A DNA stretch of 34,085 nucleotides, from positions 1 through 34,085 of the forward strand of contig DATJSJ010000160.1 in assembly GCA_035504175.1 (NCBI GenBank), given 5' to 3'. The notes beneath the pieces were generated by a model. The model worked only from the letters and a program-made list of their open reading frames with translations, did no database searches and was not told the DNA's origin. Below, piece by piece: positions 15,383 to 23,339 of the stretch (its first letter is position 1; every line of letters starts with the position of its first letter). This DNA comes from DATJSJ01 sp035504175. GTDB lineage: Bacteria; Pseudomonadota; Alphaproteobacteria; Acetobacterales; Acetobacteraceae. The position numbers were made by a program, and so were the translations under genes.

Positions 15383-15790
15383 TCACTTCCGCCGCTTCAT
15401 CGCAGGCCGTGCACAGGGATACGTCTCCGCGAGATAGGCAAACACGCCATCAAGCGCCGGCCGGTCCATCCGCTCCGGATCCGCCCCGGCCCAGCTTGTG
15501 AAAGCCGCCAGCGCCTCGTCATGCGACGGCGGCGGCGACGGCAGACAGAACAGCGGCCGCCGATGGAACCGCGCCGTGTCAGCCTCCTCGACATCGATCG
15601 CGCCTTCGACATAGCCCTGACAGAAATTCACTGCCGCCGTCATCATCGGATCGCCCTTCGAGGCCGAGCAGATCTCGATCAGTTGCCGCACCGACTTCGG
15701 CGGAAACTCGTCCCGCGTGACCGCCGCCAACGCCGGCACCGTCACGGCCACACTCATCGCCGCCGCCAGTACCCATCCCCCCAAGCGCAT
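15383..15790 (-). CDS. secreted Rap1a/Tai-domain protein
   Basis: The 135-residue product has a cleavable signal peptide (1-22, ending PALA) and a mature domain with the cysteine pattern of the Rap1a/Tai family: 'EICSASKGDPMMTAAVNFCQGYVEGA', then 'FCLP', and 'YLAETYPC' at the end. Founding members are periplasmic immunity proteins against type VI secretion amidase effectors (Tai4, Rap1a). Most orphan copies have no known partner. No effector or secretion gene lies nearby here, so immunity is only one possibility. GGAG lies 7 nt before ATG 15790, which beats an upstream in-frame start at 15823. Followed by the glycine-zipper lipoprotein gene. Confidence 0.72.
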   Translation of the reverse strand: MRLGGWVLAAAMSVAVTVPALAAVTRDEFPPKSVRQLIEICSASKGDPMMTAAVNFCQGYVEGAIDVEEADTARFHRRPLFCLPSPPPSHDEALAAFTSWAGADPERMDRPALDGVFAYLAETYPCARPAMKRRK

Positions 15791-15854
15791 GCTTCGCTCC
15801 TGTTCCGGTGCCGACCACAGCATGTTGCGTTTCGCCGCACCGGTCCACCCGGCA

Positions 15855-16949
15855 TCAAGCAGGACCTGCAGGAAAAAGCTTCAGCGCGGCAATGTCGCGC
15901 ACCAGCCCGGCACCCAGCACCCGCCAGTCGCCGAGCGGGTCGCGTGGGGCTGCGACCGGCGGCGGATCAGCCACCAGCGCCGCAATCGCCGCCGCGAGGC
16001 TTTGCGGTGTCGGATCGCACAGTCGCGCCAGCGACTCGTCGCCGAGCTGTTCCGCAAGCCCGCCCACCCGCGTCGCGACGATCCAGCGCCCGGCCGCGAT
16101 CGCGGCGGAGGCGACGCCGCTCTGGCTCGCCTCGCGATGCGACAGGACGATCGCATCGGCCCAGGCCAGCAGCGGGCCGACTTCCGCCTCCGGCACCCAG
16201 CGATTCTCCACCCGCACCCCGGGCAGCCTGGCGAGCTGCGCGAGCGCGGCACTCGGCGGCCCGCTGCCCACCACCCGCACTTCCAGCCCGGGATGCGCGC
16301 CGAGCAGCCGCAGCCCGTCCGCCAGCAGATCGAGGCCTTTGTACGGCAGCAGCCGACCGAACGAGAGCAGCCGCAATGGTCCGCCATGCGCGCCCGGCGG
16401 TGCCGGCGGCGGGCCGAATACGAACGGCGGCAGCGATGCGCGCAGCAGGGGCTTGTCGCCGACCAGCCGCTGTTGCCGCAGCCGCTGCGCAACGTGGCCG
16501 GTCAGCGCGACAAGCCCGTTCGCCTTGCGCACCACGCGCCGCTGCAACGTCATCTGCAGCGGCATGCCGTCCCCGGGATGCGTGTCGGCATCATGCACCA
16601 CGACGAGATAGGGCACCCGCGCCCGCCGCAGCGCCGCCGCCATGATCGAATCGAGCGCCGCCGGCATGGCACAGATCGCGGCATCCGGCCGCTCGCGGCG
16701 CAGCCAGCGCACGAGCGGCCCCAGCAGCAGCGGCGCCTGCAGCGCGCGCACCGCGAAACCGGCCCATCCGTCATAGGTGTGAAACGGCAGCTCGCAACGC
16801 GGCGGCTCGGCAATGCACAGGATCTCCGCCTGCGCCGAGAGCGAGAGCAGCACCGCGATGCCGGGCAGGGCCCGCATTCCTTCGGCCAGCCCGACGGCAA
16901 AGCGCGGCCCGGCGCCGCGCCGTCCCCACTGCCAGACCAGCAGCTTCAT
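15855..16949 (-). CDS. GT4-like glycosyltransferase with altered donor motif
   Basis: The 364-residue protein starts MKLLVWQWGRRGAGPRFAVGL and shows GT-B features: 'VVVHDADTHPGDGMP' (117-130), 'LLSFGRLLPYKGLDLLADGL' (194-213), 'VRVVGSGP' (224-231) and 'ADAIVLSHREASQSGVASAAIAAGRWIVATRVGGLAEQL'. In most GT4 enzymes the last block has E-x7-E; here E273 is kept but the second position is S281. That may change donor binding, or the family variant simply lacks it. Its ATG overlaps the TGA of the upstream glycosyltransferase (ATGA at 16946-16949), so the two are translationally coupled and likely add successive sugars to one glycan. Donor and acceptor unknown. Confidence 0.85.
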   Translation of the reverse strand: MKLLVWQWGRRGAGPRFAVGLAEGMRALPGIAVLLSLSAQAEILCIAEPPRCELPFHTYDGWAGFAVRALQAPLLLGPLVRWLRRERPDAAICAMPAALDSIMAAALRRARVPYLVVVHDADTHPGDGMPLQMTLQRRVVRKANGLVALTGHVAQRLRQQRLVGDKPLLRASLPPFVFGPPPAPPGAHGGPLRLLSFGRLLPYKGLDLLADGLRLLGAHPGLEVRVVGSGPPSAALAQLARLPGVRVENRWVPEAEVGPLLAWADAIVLSHREASQSGVASAAIAAGRWIVATRVGGLAEQLGDESLARLCDPTPQSLAAAIAALVADPPPVAAPRDPLGDWRVLGAGLVRDIAALKLFPAGPA

Positions 16950-18187
16950 GCGGAGGTCAGCCCGAGCGCCGCCACCGCCTCCGCCAGTCCCGCCGTGCCC
17001 AGTCGCGCCATCGCCGCCTGCCGTCCGCGCTCGCCCAGTGCCACTCGCGCCGCCGGATCCGCCGCGAGCCGCACGAGGGCGGCGACCGCTGCCGCCTGGT
17101 CGGGCTCGGCCCAGACCGCGCCTGGCGCCTCGAACACGCCGCGCGGATCCCGCGCCGGCACCAGCGCCGCCGGTATCAGCCAGGCGCAGTCCGCATCCAT
17201 GAAATCCATGTTGCCCGACCAGCCGGTCGCCACCACCGGTCGGCCGAGCAGCATCGCCTCCGCCGGAACCAGCCCGAACCCCTCGCTCCGGTGCAGCGAC
17301 AGCAGGATGTCGCAGGCCAGGGTCAGCGCATGGCTGTCGGCCGGCGGCAGGGTCCGGGTCTCGAACCGGATGTTCGCCGCACCCGCCGCCTCCTCGCGCA
17401 GCGCCGCCATATCGGCCGGCGCATGATGCGACTGCCCGATCTTCAGCAGCAGGATGCGGTCCGGACGGTCGCCGAACGCCGCCCGGTGCGCCGCGATCGC
17501 CCCCAGCGGGTTCTTCCGTGCGAAGCTCGAGGCCAGGCTGAACGAGGCCAGCGTGATCACCGCCGCCCGCGGCAGGCCGAACGCATCGCGGTCGAGTGCT
17601 GCCGGACGGGGCGGGTTCGCCGCTACCGGGTGCGGCACCACCCGCACCCGCCCGGGCAGCAGCGCTGCCATCGCCGCCGCGGTGAAGCGCGACGGGACCC
17701 AGACCTCGTGCACGAATCCGGTGCCCGGTCGCCAGGTGTCCGGCACCACCGGCAGTTCCCAGGCCCAGTAGCCGATGATGCGTCGCCCCCGCAGCAGCTC
17801 CCGCGGCAGACGCAGCAGCGCCGCGGGCAGTTGTGGCGCGTTGACGTGCAGCACGAGCGGTGCGCCCGCGGGCGGCAGCGCCGGCAGTTTGTGCGCCCTC
17901 TCGCCCGGCAGCGGCAGGCCGGCGCGAAAACCCCAGCACGGCACGCCGAGCGCCGTGAGCCCCGCCAGCATCAGCCGCGCCCCCTCGCCCAGGCCGGAGG
18001 GGCGTTCGATCTCGCCGCCCACCGCGAGGCCCGCCTGTGCCGCCGGCGGCGGCTGATCCGGGCGCGGCGCCAGCAGCGCGCTGCCGCGGGTCAGCAGCCG
18101 GCGACGGCGCTCCGCCGGCAGCACGCGCCATAGCCGGTGGAGCGGGTGCAGGCCTGGCGAGGAAGCGGAGCGGCGGCGCATGGGCAT
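16946..18187 (-). CDS. GT4-family glycosyltransferase
   Basis: The 413-residue protein has an N-terminal Arg-rich stretch (1-40), an acceptor-domain segment 'IIGYWAWELPVVPDTW' (137-152) and 'VHEVWVPSRFTAAAM' (159-173), the linker 'VRVVPHPV' (181-188), 'SFARKNPLGAIAAHRAAF' (221-238) and the donor E-x7-E motif E302/E310 in SEGFGLVPAEAM. This type is common in exopolysaccharide and capsule loci. The start is ATG 18187, or ATG 18181 two codons later; neither has a clear ribosome binding site. It is the first gene of a minus-strand unit that continues through a 4-nt overlap into the next glycosyltransferase, and it is divergent from another glycosyltransferase across 139 nt. Confidence 0.88.
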   Translation of the reverse strand: MPMRRRSASSPGLHPLHRLWRVLPAERRRRLLTRGSALLAPRPDQPPPAAQAGLAVGGEIERPSGLGEGARLMLAGLTALGVPCWGFRAGLPLPGERAHKLPALPPAGAPLVLHVNAPQLPAALLRLPRELLRGRRIIGYWAWELPVVPDTWRPGTGFVHEVWVPSRFTAAAMAALLPGRVRVVPHPVAANPPRPAALDRDAFGLPRAAVITLASFSLASSFARKNPLGAIAAHRAAFGDRPDRILLLKIGQSHHAPADMAALREEAAGAANIRFETRTLPPADSHALTLACDILLSLHRSEGFGLVPAEAMLLGRPVVATGWSGNMDFMDADCAWLIPAALVPARDPRGVFEAPGAVWAEPDQAAAVAALVRLAADPAARVALGERGRQAAMARLGTAGLAEAVAALGLTSA

Positions 18188-18326
18188 GGCGGACCGTGCC
18201 GGGACGCCCGTTCCAGAGCAAGACGGCAGTCGCGGCGGCGCAACGACGGCGACCCGACCGCCGCCGCTCAGCCCCGCCGACCGGCGCATTGCGCGACGCG
18301 CGCGCGACGGATAGGACGACGCCGCC

Positions 18327-19820
18327 ATGGATATCCAGACCACGCCGCGGCCCGTCGCCGGGCCGGCGCTGTCCCCACCGGGAGACACCCGCCACCGCAT
18401 CCTCGTCGACCTGTCCCATGCCGCGGACGGGTATGTCGGTATCGCCCAGGATACGCGGCTGATCTTCGACATGCTGGCGACCCTGCCGGGCGTGGACGTC
18501 GCCGGCCTGCTGATGCCGACGGCGCGGCACGACCTGCCGCGGGTGGGCGGCACCGCGGCGGACGAGATGGCGCTGAGCGCCGGCGTGCTGCACTGGATGG
18601 CGCGCAATTGGGCCTCGCGCGAATACCCGCGCCTCCTCGGCCGCTTCGGTCGGTTGATGGAACTGCGCAGCATCCTTCGCACCGACCACAAGCTGCTGCG
18701 CGTCCGCCTCGCCGAGCGGTCGAGCGCCATCTGGCGCGTGCTGTTCGAAAAGACTCTGCCGCCGGAGCGCCGCGCCGCCATCCTGCAGCGCCCGTTCTAT
18801 GCGACCGATCTCAGCGTCATGCGCATCATCGACCGTACCATGGCCCTGCCGGGCCTGTCGCCGAAGCGCCTGGACGCGACCGGCTTCGATTTCGTGTTTT
18901 TCTGCATGCCACGCCCGGTCCGGTTGCCGCGCGGCACCCGCCAGATCGTGCGCTTCCACGATGCGGTGCCGGTCACCGATACCGATACGATCGCGAGTTG
19001 GAAGACCGGCGTCGCGCATCAGCGCCTGGTACGGCTCTGCGAGCCGGACGCGGTGTTCGTGTGCAATTCGCCGCCGAGTGTCGAGGATCTGGCGGCCCTC
19101 GATCCGCGCCGCGCCGAGCGCGCGCATGTCATTCCCTGCGCGCTGGCACCGCCGCCGCCGGCGGTCAGCATTCCCTTCGCCGCGATCGTCGAGGCGCGGC
19201 GCAGCTTCAGGGCACTGGGCGACAGCCGGGCCCAGGCGACGCGGCCGCCGGTGGAAACGGCGCCGCGCTACATCCTCGCCGTTTCCACGCTGGAGCCGCG
19301 GAAGAACTTCACCGGCCTGATCCGCGGCTGGGAGCGCGTGGTCAACCGCAGCGCGCCGGACCTTCGCCTGGTCATCGTCGGCAATGCGGGCTGGCGCGAG
19401 GAGCCGGTGCTGCGCGCCATGGCCCCGCACGTGCGCGCCGGGCGGATCATTCACCTGCAGGGCCTGCCGCAGGACGAGCTCGCCGCCATCGCCCGCGGCG
19501 CCGCCTGCTTCGCCTTGCCTTCATTCAACGAGGGGTTCGGTTATCCGCCGCTCGAGGCATTGCAGGCCGGCACGCCCGTCATCGTCTCCGATCTTCCGGT
19601 GTTCCGTTGGATCTTCGGCGACGGCGCGCTCTATGTCGAACCCTACGATGCCGAAAGCATCGCCGATGCGATCGAGCGGCTCGCCGCGGCGCCGGACGCC
19701 GACATGCGGCGTGCCGAACTGCTGTCGCGCCGGAGCGCGGTGATAAACCGTTTCACCACCGCTACCATCCGCGAGCAGTGGGCGGCGCTGCTCGACTCGC
19801 TGCAGCCGCCGTCGCGGTAG
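18327..19820 (+). CDS. GT4-family glycosyltransferase with long N-terminal domain
   Basis: The 497-residue protein has a longer acceptor half than most GT4 enzymes (about 310 residues, with an Arg-rich insert near 95-160). The donor half shows 'ILAVSTLEPRKNFTGLIRGWERV' (about 315-337), 'RLVIVGNAGW', and the E-x7-E motif E402/E410 in NEGFGYPPLEALQAGTPVIVSD. This pattern is seen in mannosyltransferase-like enzymes of exopolysaccharide clusters; the sugar is not deducible. ATG 18327 follows TAGGACGACG. It is divergent from two coupled glycosyltransferases, so the three probably serve one pathway. A 15-nt sequence starting at the last base of its stop codon recurs behind the deacylase gene 1.26 kb downstream. 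Confidence 0.9.
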   Translation: MDIQTTPRPVAGPALSPPGDTRHRILVDLSHAADGYVGIAQDTRLIFDMLATLPGVDVAGLLMPTARHDLPRVGGTAADEMALSAGVLHWMARNWASREYPRLLGRFGRLMELRSILRTDHKLLRVRLAERSSAIWRVLFEKTLPPERRAAILQRPFYATDLSVMRIIDRTMALPGLSPKRLDATGFDFVFFCMPRPVRLPRGTRQIVRFHDAVPVTDTDTIASWKTGVAHQRLVRLCEPDAVFVCNSPPSVEDLAALDPRRAERAHVIPCALAPPPPAVSIPFAAIVEARRSFRALGDSRAQATRPPVETAPRYILAVSTLEPRKNFTGLIRGWERVVNRSAPDLRLVIVGNAGWREEPVLRAMAPHVRAGRIIHLQGLPQDELAAIARGAACFALPSFNEGFGYPPLEALQAGTPVIVSDLPVFRWIFGDGALYVEPYDAESIADAIERLAAAPDADMRRAELLSRRSAVINRFTTATIREQWAALLDSLQPPSR

Positions 19821-19888
19821 CGCTCCTCCCTGCGCACCCCGGATCGCGGCGCGGTTGCCGGTTGCGGTGCGGCGTATACACTCCCCGC

Positions 19889-20092
19889 ATGCTGGACCGC
19901 AGCAAGCGGCTGTTCATCATGCAGTTCCCCGACCGGCGGCGGTCCTCCCAGCCCAACCGACGCCGCCCACGGCGCTGCGCACATACCGGTGCGCCGGGCG
20001 AAGCGCCGCACTGCCGCGTCGGCCTCCAGCCGGCCCGCCGGCCGGGGCGCGATGGCGCCTCCCGTCCGCGCCCGATGACGCGCACCCCATGA
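19889..20092 (+). CDS. possible 67-residue Arg-rich small protein
   Basis: An ATG frame of 68 codons runs from 19889 to a TGA at 20090-20092 that overlaps the ATG of the deacylase gene (ATGA). Third codon positions are strongly G/C, as in the surrounding real genes. The product starts MLDRSKRLFIMQFPDRRR and is very basic throughout, ending RPRPMTRTP; no domain is recognised. It fills most of a 268-nt gap. It could be a small protein coupled to the deacylase, a leader peptide, or chance in GC-rich DNA. There is no good ribosome binding site. Confidence 0.35.
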   Translation: MLDRSKRLFIMQFPDRRRSSQPNRRRPRRCAHTGAPGEAPHCRVGLQPARRPGRDGASRPRPMTRTP

Positions 20093-21066
20093 ACCAGGGC
20101 GGCGCCGCGCCGCCGACCCAGCCGCCCCTGCCGCAGTTCGACGTGCGGCTGGCGCCGCCGGATCTCGGTCCCTGGCTCGCCGGCGACGGCGACATACCCG
20201 GCTTCTCGACCCGCGATTCCGGCGAGCCGGGCCCCCATGTCGCGCTGATCGCCCTCACCCACGGCAACGAGATTGCCGGGGCCATCGCGCTTGACCGCCT
20301 GCTGCGCGCCGGCCTTGCCCCGGATCGCGGCCGGCTGACCTTCGGGTTCGCCAACCTCGCCGCCTTCGCCCGCTTCGACCCGCGCCAGCCCACCGTCTCG
20401 CGCTTCGTCGACGAGGACCTCAACCGGCTCTGGAGCGGCCCGGCGCTCGACAGCACGCGCCACTCCGTCGAGCTCGACCGGGCCCGCCAGATCCGGCCGC
20501 TGATCGACACCGTGGACGTGCTGCTCGACCTGCATTCCATGCTCTGGCCGTCGGACCCGCTGATCCTCAGTGGTCCCTCCGCCAAGGGCAGACGGCTTGC
20601 CGTCGCGATCGGCGCGCCGTCCCTGGTCGTGGCCGATCGGGGCCACCTCACCGGGCCACGCCTGATCGACTACGCCCGCTTCACCGATCCAGACAGCAGC
20701 AGCGCCGCCGTGCTGGTCGAGGCTGGCCAGCACTGGGAGGAAGCGACCGTCGCCACCACCGTCACCACCATCGCCGGCCTGCTGCGCGCGACCGGCCTCA
20801 TCAGCGATCACCCGTCGCTGCCGCCGCCGCCGCTACCGGGGCCGCCACGCTTCGCCGAGGTGACGCAGGCGGTGACGGCGGCCACGGGCAGCTTCGCCTT
20901 CCTCCACGCCTATCGCGGCGGCGATATCGTGACGCAGCGCGACACGCTGATCGCGATCGACGGGGCGACGGAAATCCGCACGCCATACGACGATTGCCTG
21001 CTCGTCATGCCGAGCCTGCGGCCGAGCCGGGGGCACACGGCGGTCAGGCTGGCGCGCTTCGGGTAG
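20089..21066 (+). CDS. succinylglutamate desuccinylase/aspartoacylase-family zinc deacylase
   Basis: The 325-residue protein belongs to the AstE/AspA branch of M14-type carboxypeptidases. Zinc ligands are H58 and E61 in 'LTHGNEIAGA' (H-x2-E) and H149 in 'LLDLHSM'; 'FVDEDLNRLW' (107-115) is the usual substrate-binding block. A C-terminal beta domain (about 240-325) follows, with a Pro-rich linker (PPPPLPGPP). Family members remove acyl groups from N-acyl amino acids or related small molecules; the substrate here is unknown because no arginine-succinylation genes are nearby. The N-terminal 20 residues are Pro/Gln-rich. The start is ATG 20089, overlapping the stop of a possible small gene. Its 3' end faces the CinA-like gene. 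Confidence 0.88.
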   Translation: MNQGGAAPPTQPPLPQFDVRLAPPDLGPWLAGDGDIPGFSTRDSGEPGPHVALIALTHGNEIAGAIALDRLLRAGLAPDRGRLTFGFANLAAFARFDPRQPTVSRFVDEDLNRLWSGPALDSTRHSVELDRARQIRPLIDTVDVLLDLHSMLWPSDPLILSGPSAKGRRLAVAIGAPSLVVADRGHLTGPRLIDYARFTDPDSSSAAVLVEAGQHWEEATVATTVTTIAGLLRATGLISDHPSLPPPPLPGPPRFAEVTQAVTAATGSFAFLHAYRGGDIVTQRDTLIAIDGATEIRTPYDDCLLVMPSLRPSRGHTAVRLARFG

Positions 21067-21143
21067 ACGATCGGCCCGCGCTCCTCCCTGCGAACCACCA
21101 GGTGCTCAATCGCGCGAGGGTCCGGCGGCCGCCCGGAGGCGTG

Positions 21144-21902
21144 TCACTGAGGCGGCTCGCCGGGGACCGGCGTCGCGCCATGCGCCCGCATCAACGCGGC
21201 AATTTCCGCGATCACCGCCTCGGCGGCTGCCGCGTCGGTGCCCTTTGCGACGATCGCCAGGCCGTTGCCGCCGGGCCGGTAATACGGATAGCTGCCGATC
21301 TCGAGCGCGGGATGCGCCGCCTGAATGCGGCCGAGCTCTTCGGCGATCCCACCCTCCGGAAGGCCGGGTGCGTGGACGGCCCGCATGATCAGCGGCGTGC
21401 CGCCGGCCAGGCGTGGCAGCAGCGTGTCCAGCATCGACTGCATGATCCGCGGCACCCCGGCCATCACGTGCACGTTGCCAATGGTGAAACCCGGCGCGAT
21501 GGAGACCGCGTTTTCGATCAGCGTCGCGCCGCGCGGCATCGTCGCCATGCGTTGGCGCGCGGCATTGAACTCGCCCGGCTTGTAGTGCCGCTCCATCCTC
21601 GCCCAGGCCTCCGGATGCGGCTCCCACGGCACGCCGAACGCCGCCGCCACGCACTCGCTGGTGATGTCGTCGTGCGTCGGCCCGATCCCGCCGGTGGTGA
21701 AAACCTGGTCGAACCGGGCGCGCACGTCGTTGACCGTCTGCTCGATCGTCTCGGCGACGTCCGGGATCACGCGCACCTCGCGCAATGCGATACCGATCGC
21801 CGCCAGCCGCGTCGCCACCACGCGGATATTCGCATCCTGCGTGCGACCGGAGAGGATCTCGTTGCCGATCACCAGCAGGCAGGCAGTCGGATTCCCCGCC
21901 AT
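21144..21902 (-). CDS. CinA N-terminal/MoaB-type molybdopterin-binding-domain protein
   Basis: The 252-residue protein has the MoaB/MogA-like fold seen in the first half of CinA: 'ACLLVIGNEILSGRTQDANI' (7-26) and the pterin/nucleotide-binding 'FTTGGIGPTHDDIT' (68-81). It then has 'APGFTIGNVHVMAGVPRIM', also CinA-like. The C-terminal deamidase domain of full CinA (about 415 residues) is missing, as in many alphaproteobacterial 'competence/damage-inducible protein A' homologues. The biochemical role of this short form is unsettled; nucleotide-sugar or NAD-repair pyrophosphatase activity is known only for longer relatives. It lies 30 nt downstream of the GNAT-NUDIX gene on the same strand, so a shared metabolite-repair theme is plausible. 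Confidence 0.88.
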   Translation of the reverse strand: MAGNPTACLLVIGNEILSGRTQDANIRVVATRLAAIGIALREVRVIPDVAETIEQTVNDVRARFDQVFTTGGIGPTHDDITSECVAAAFGVPWEPHPEAWARMERHYKPGEFNAARQRMATMPRGATLIENAVSIAPGFTIGNVHVMAGVPRIMQSMLDTLLPRLAGGTPLIMRAVHAPGLPEGGIAEELGRIQAAHPALEIGSYPYYRPGGNGLAIVAKGTDAAAAEAVIAEIAALMRAHGATPVPGEPPQ

Positions 21903-21932
21903 CGGCCATTCCCCCTCACCGCACCCGGCGGC

Positions 21933-22937
21933 TCACAAAAAGTCCCGCAGCAGCGGTACCAGCGGCGCATCCGCCGGCGGCATCCGGTACTCGCTGAGCT
22001 TCTCCGGGCGCACCCAGGCCAGTGTCTGCCCTTCCTGCGGCCGCGGAATGCCCCGCCAGCGCCGGCAGAGATAGAGCGGCATCAGCAGATGGAATCGCTC
22101 ATACGGATGCGAGGCGAAGGCGAACGGTGCGAGACAGGCGAGTGCGACGTCGATCCCCAGTTCCTCGCGCAATTCCCGGATCAGCGCCGCCTCCGGCGTC
22201 TCGCCGGGGTCGATCTTCCCACCGGGAAACTCCCACAATCCGGCCAGCTTCTTGCCCTCCGGCCGGCGCGTCAGCAACACCCGCCCGTCCACGTCGATCA
22301 GCGCGCAGGCGGCGACCAGCAGCAGGGGCTTGCCGCCCTCCGGCGCGCTCGAGGCGTCGCCCTCGACGGCACCGAACAAATCCTCCCGCCCGGCCTGAAA
22401 CCGCAGCACCGGGTGCTCGCCGCCGCGCGCCAGGAACGCCGCCGTACCGCGTCCGACCTCGCGAAAGCCGATCCGGCGCAACACGGCGGCGGAGGCCGGG
22501 TTGTCCACGGCCACATTCGCCTCGATCCGATCGAGATCCAGATTCGCCAGCGCCCAGCGGGCCAGCCGTCCGGCCGCCTCCCTGGCGACGCCGTGCCCCC
22601 AGAACCGCCGCCCGACCCAGTAGCCCAGCGTGCCGACCTGGCGCTTGTCCTGCCGCACCAGGCGCAGCCCGACCGCGCCGACGATCACCTCCGCGGCACC
22701 CTCCTGGCCGGTGATGGCCAGATGCCAGGCGCGGCCCTCCGCGAGATCGCGTCTGGTCGCGGCGATCCACTCATCGGCGAGCGGGCGGGGATAGGGAAAG
22801 GGCAGGTGCTCCAGCATCCGCACCACTTCCCAGTCATTGACCAGCCGGTGCAGCGCCTCCGCATCATCCGGCCGCAACTGCCGCAGCGTCAGGCGCTCGG
22901 TCGTGAGCGGCGCGAAGTCCGTGTCAAGATCAGTCAT
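21933..22937 (-). CDS. bifunctional GNAT acetyltransferase / NUDIX (MutT-like) hydrolase
   Basis: Two enzymes are fused in 334 residues. Residues 8-180 form a RimJ/RimL-like GNAT domain ('TERLTLRQLRPDDAEALH', acetyl-CoA loop 'RRFWGHGVAREAAG' at 110-123, 'NPASAAVLRRIGF' at 146-158). Residues 203-334 form a NUDIX domain whose box fits G-x5-E-x7-RE-U-x-EE-x-G-U exactly (G240, E246, R254, E255, E258, E259, G261). 'GLWEFPGGKI' is typical of MutT 8-oxo-dGTP hydrolases. The fusion is known in alphaproteobacteria near argJ. An acidic linker (DASSAPEGG) separates the parts. The nucleotide pool-cleaning role is likely; the GNAT substrate is unknown. Followed by the CinA-like gene. Confidence 0.93.
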   Translation of the reverse strand: MTDLDTDFAPLTTERLTLRQLRPDDAEALHRLVNDWEVVRMLEHLPFPYPRPLADEWIAATRRDLAEGRAWHLAITGQEGAAEVIVGAVGLRLVRQDKRQVGTLGYWVGRRFWGHGVAREAAGRLARWALANLDLDRIEANVAVDNPASAAVLRRIGFREVGRGTAAFLARGGEHPVLRFQAGREDLFGAVEGDASSAPEGGKPLLLVAACALIDVDGRVLLTRRPEGKKLAGLWEFPGGKIDPGETPEAALIRELREELGIDVALACLAPFAFASHPYERFHLLMPLYLCRRWRGIPRPQEGQTLAWVRPEKLSEYRMPPADAPLVPLLRDFL

Positions 22938-23339
22938 TGCGCTGGTTCAACAGCCGGGTACCGCACCGGTCCGCGGCGCGGGGTGTGCCGACTGAACTCC
23001 CGCGTTCGAAGGGCCGGAGGACGGAGAGGCCCGCCAGCGCCGCCGCGACCACGGCGCGCGATCCCGACAGACTCGTCTTCAATCGACGGGATCCGATGCC
23101 GGGGAATGGGCCGACGCGAATGATCGGGTGGGACATGCGGGCGGGAAACTGGCGCAAGCTGATCGGAAAGCGCAAGCCGGCCGGTACAGCCGACGAATCG
23201 GAGGAGCGTCGTCGGAGAGGCGATCGACGAATCGCCTGTCGCGACCCGCAGGAGCCGCTGCCAGGCCGGCCTCACTCCGAGGGCGGTGGCCGTGCCTGCC
23301 GGCAAACCGCCCGTCGAGGGCGGCGCCGGACGCTGCGCG
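22938..23339. other. 402-nt gap between methyltransferase and GNAT-NUDIX genes
   Basis: No gene can be supported. Open frames exist on both strands: minus 23136-22930, which would overlap the GNAT-NUDIX start by 8 nt, and plus 23098-23356, whose product includes 'MRAGNWRKLIGKRK' and then turns Arg-rich. Neither has a clear ribosome binding site or a recognisable product, and codon bias is mixed. I see no tRNA-like cloverleaf or strong terminator. The promoter of the GNAT-NUDIX gene may lie here. Confidence 0.35.

Noticed and set aside
15855..19454. A 1199-codon minus-strand open frame across the glycosyltransferase region
   Set aside because: Only its last 364 codons read as a real protein (the GT4-like enzyme). 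The upstream part is antisense or out of frame with two well-supported glycosyltransferases and is low-complexity Arg/Ala/Gly.
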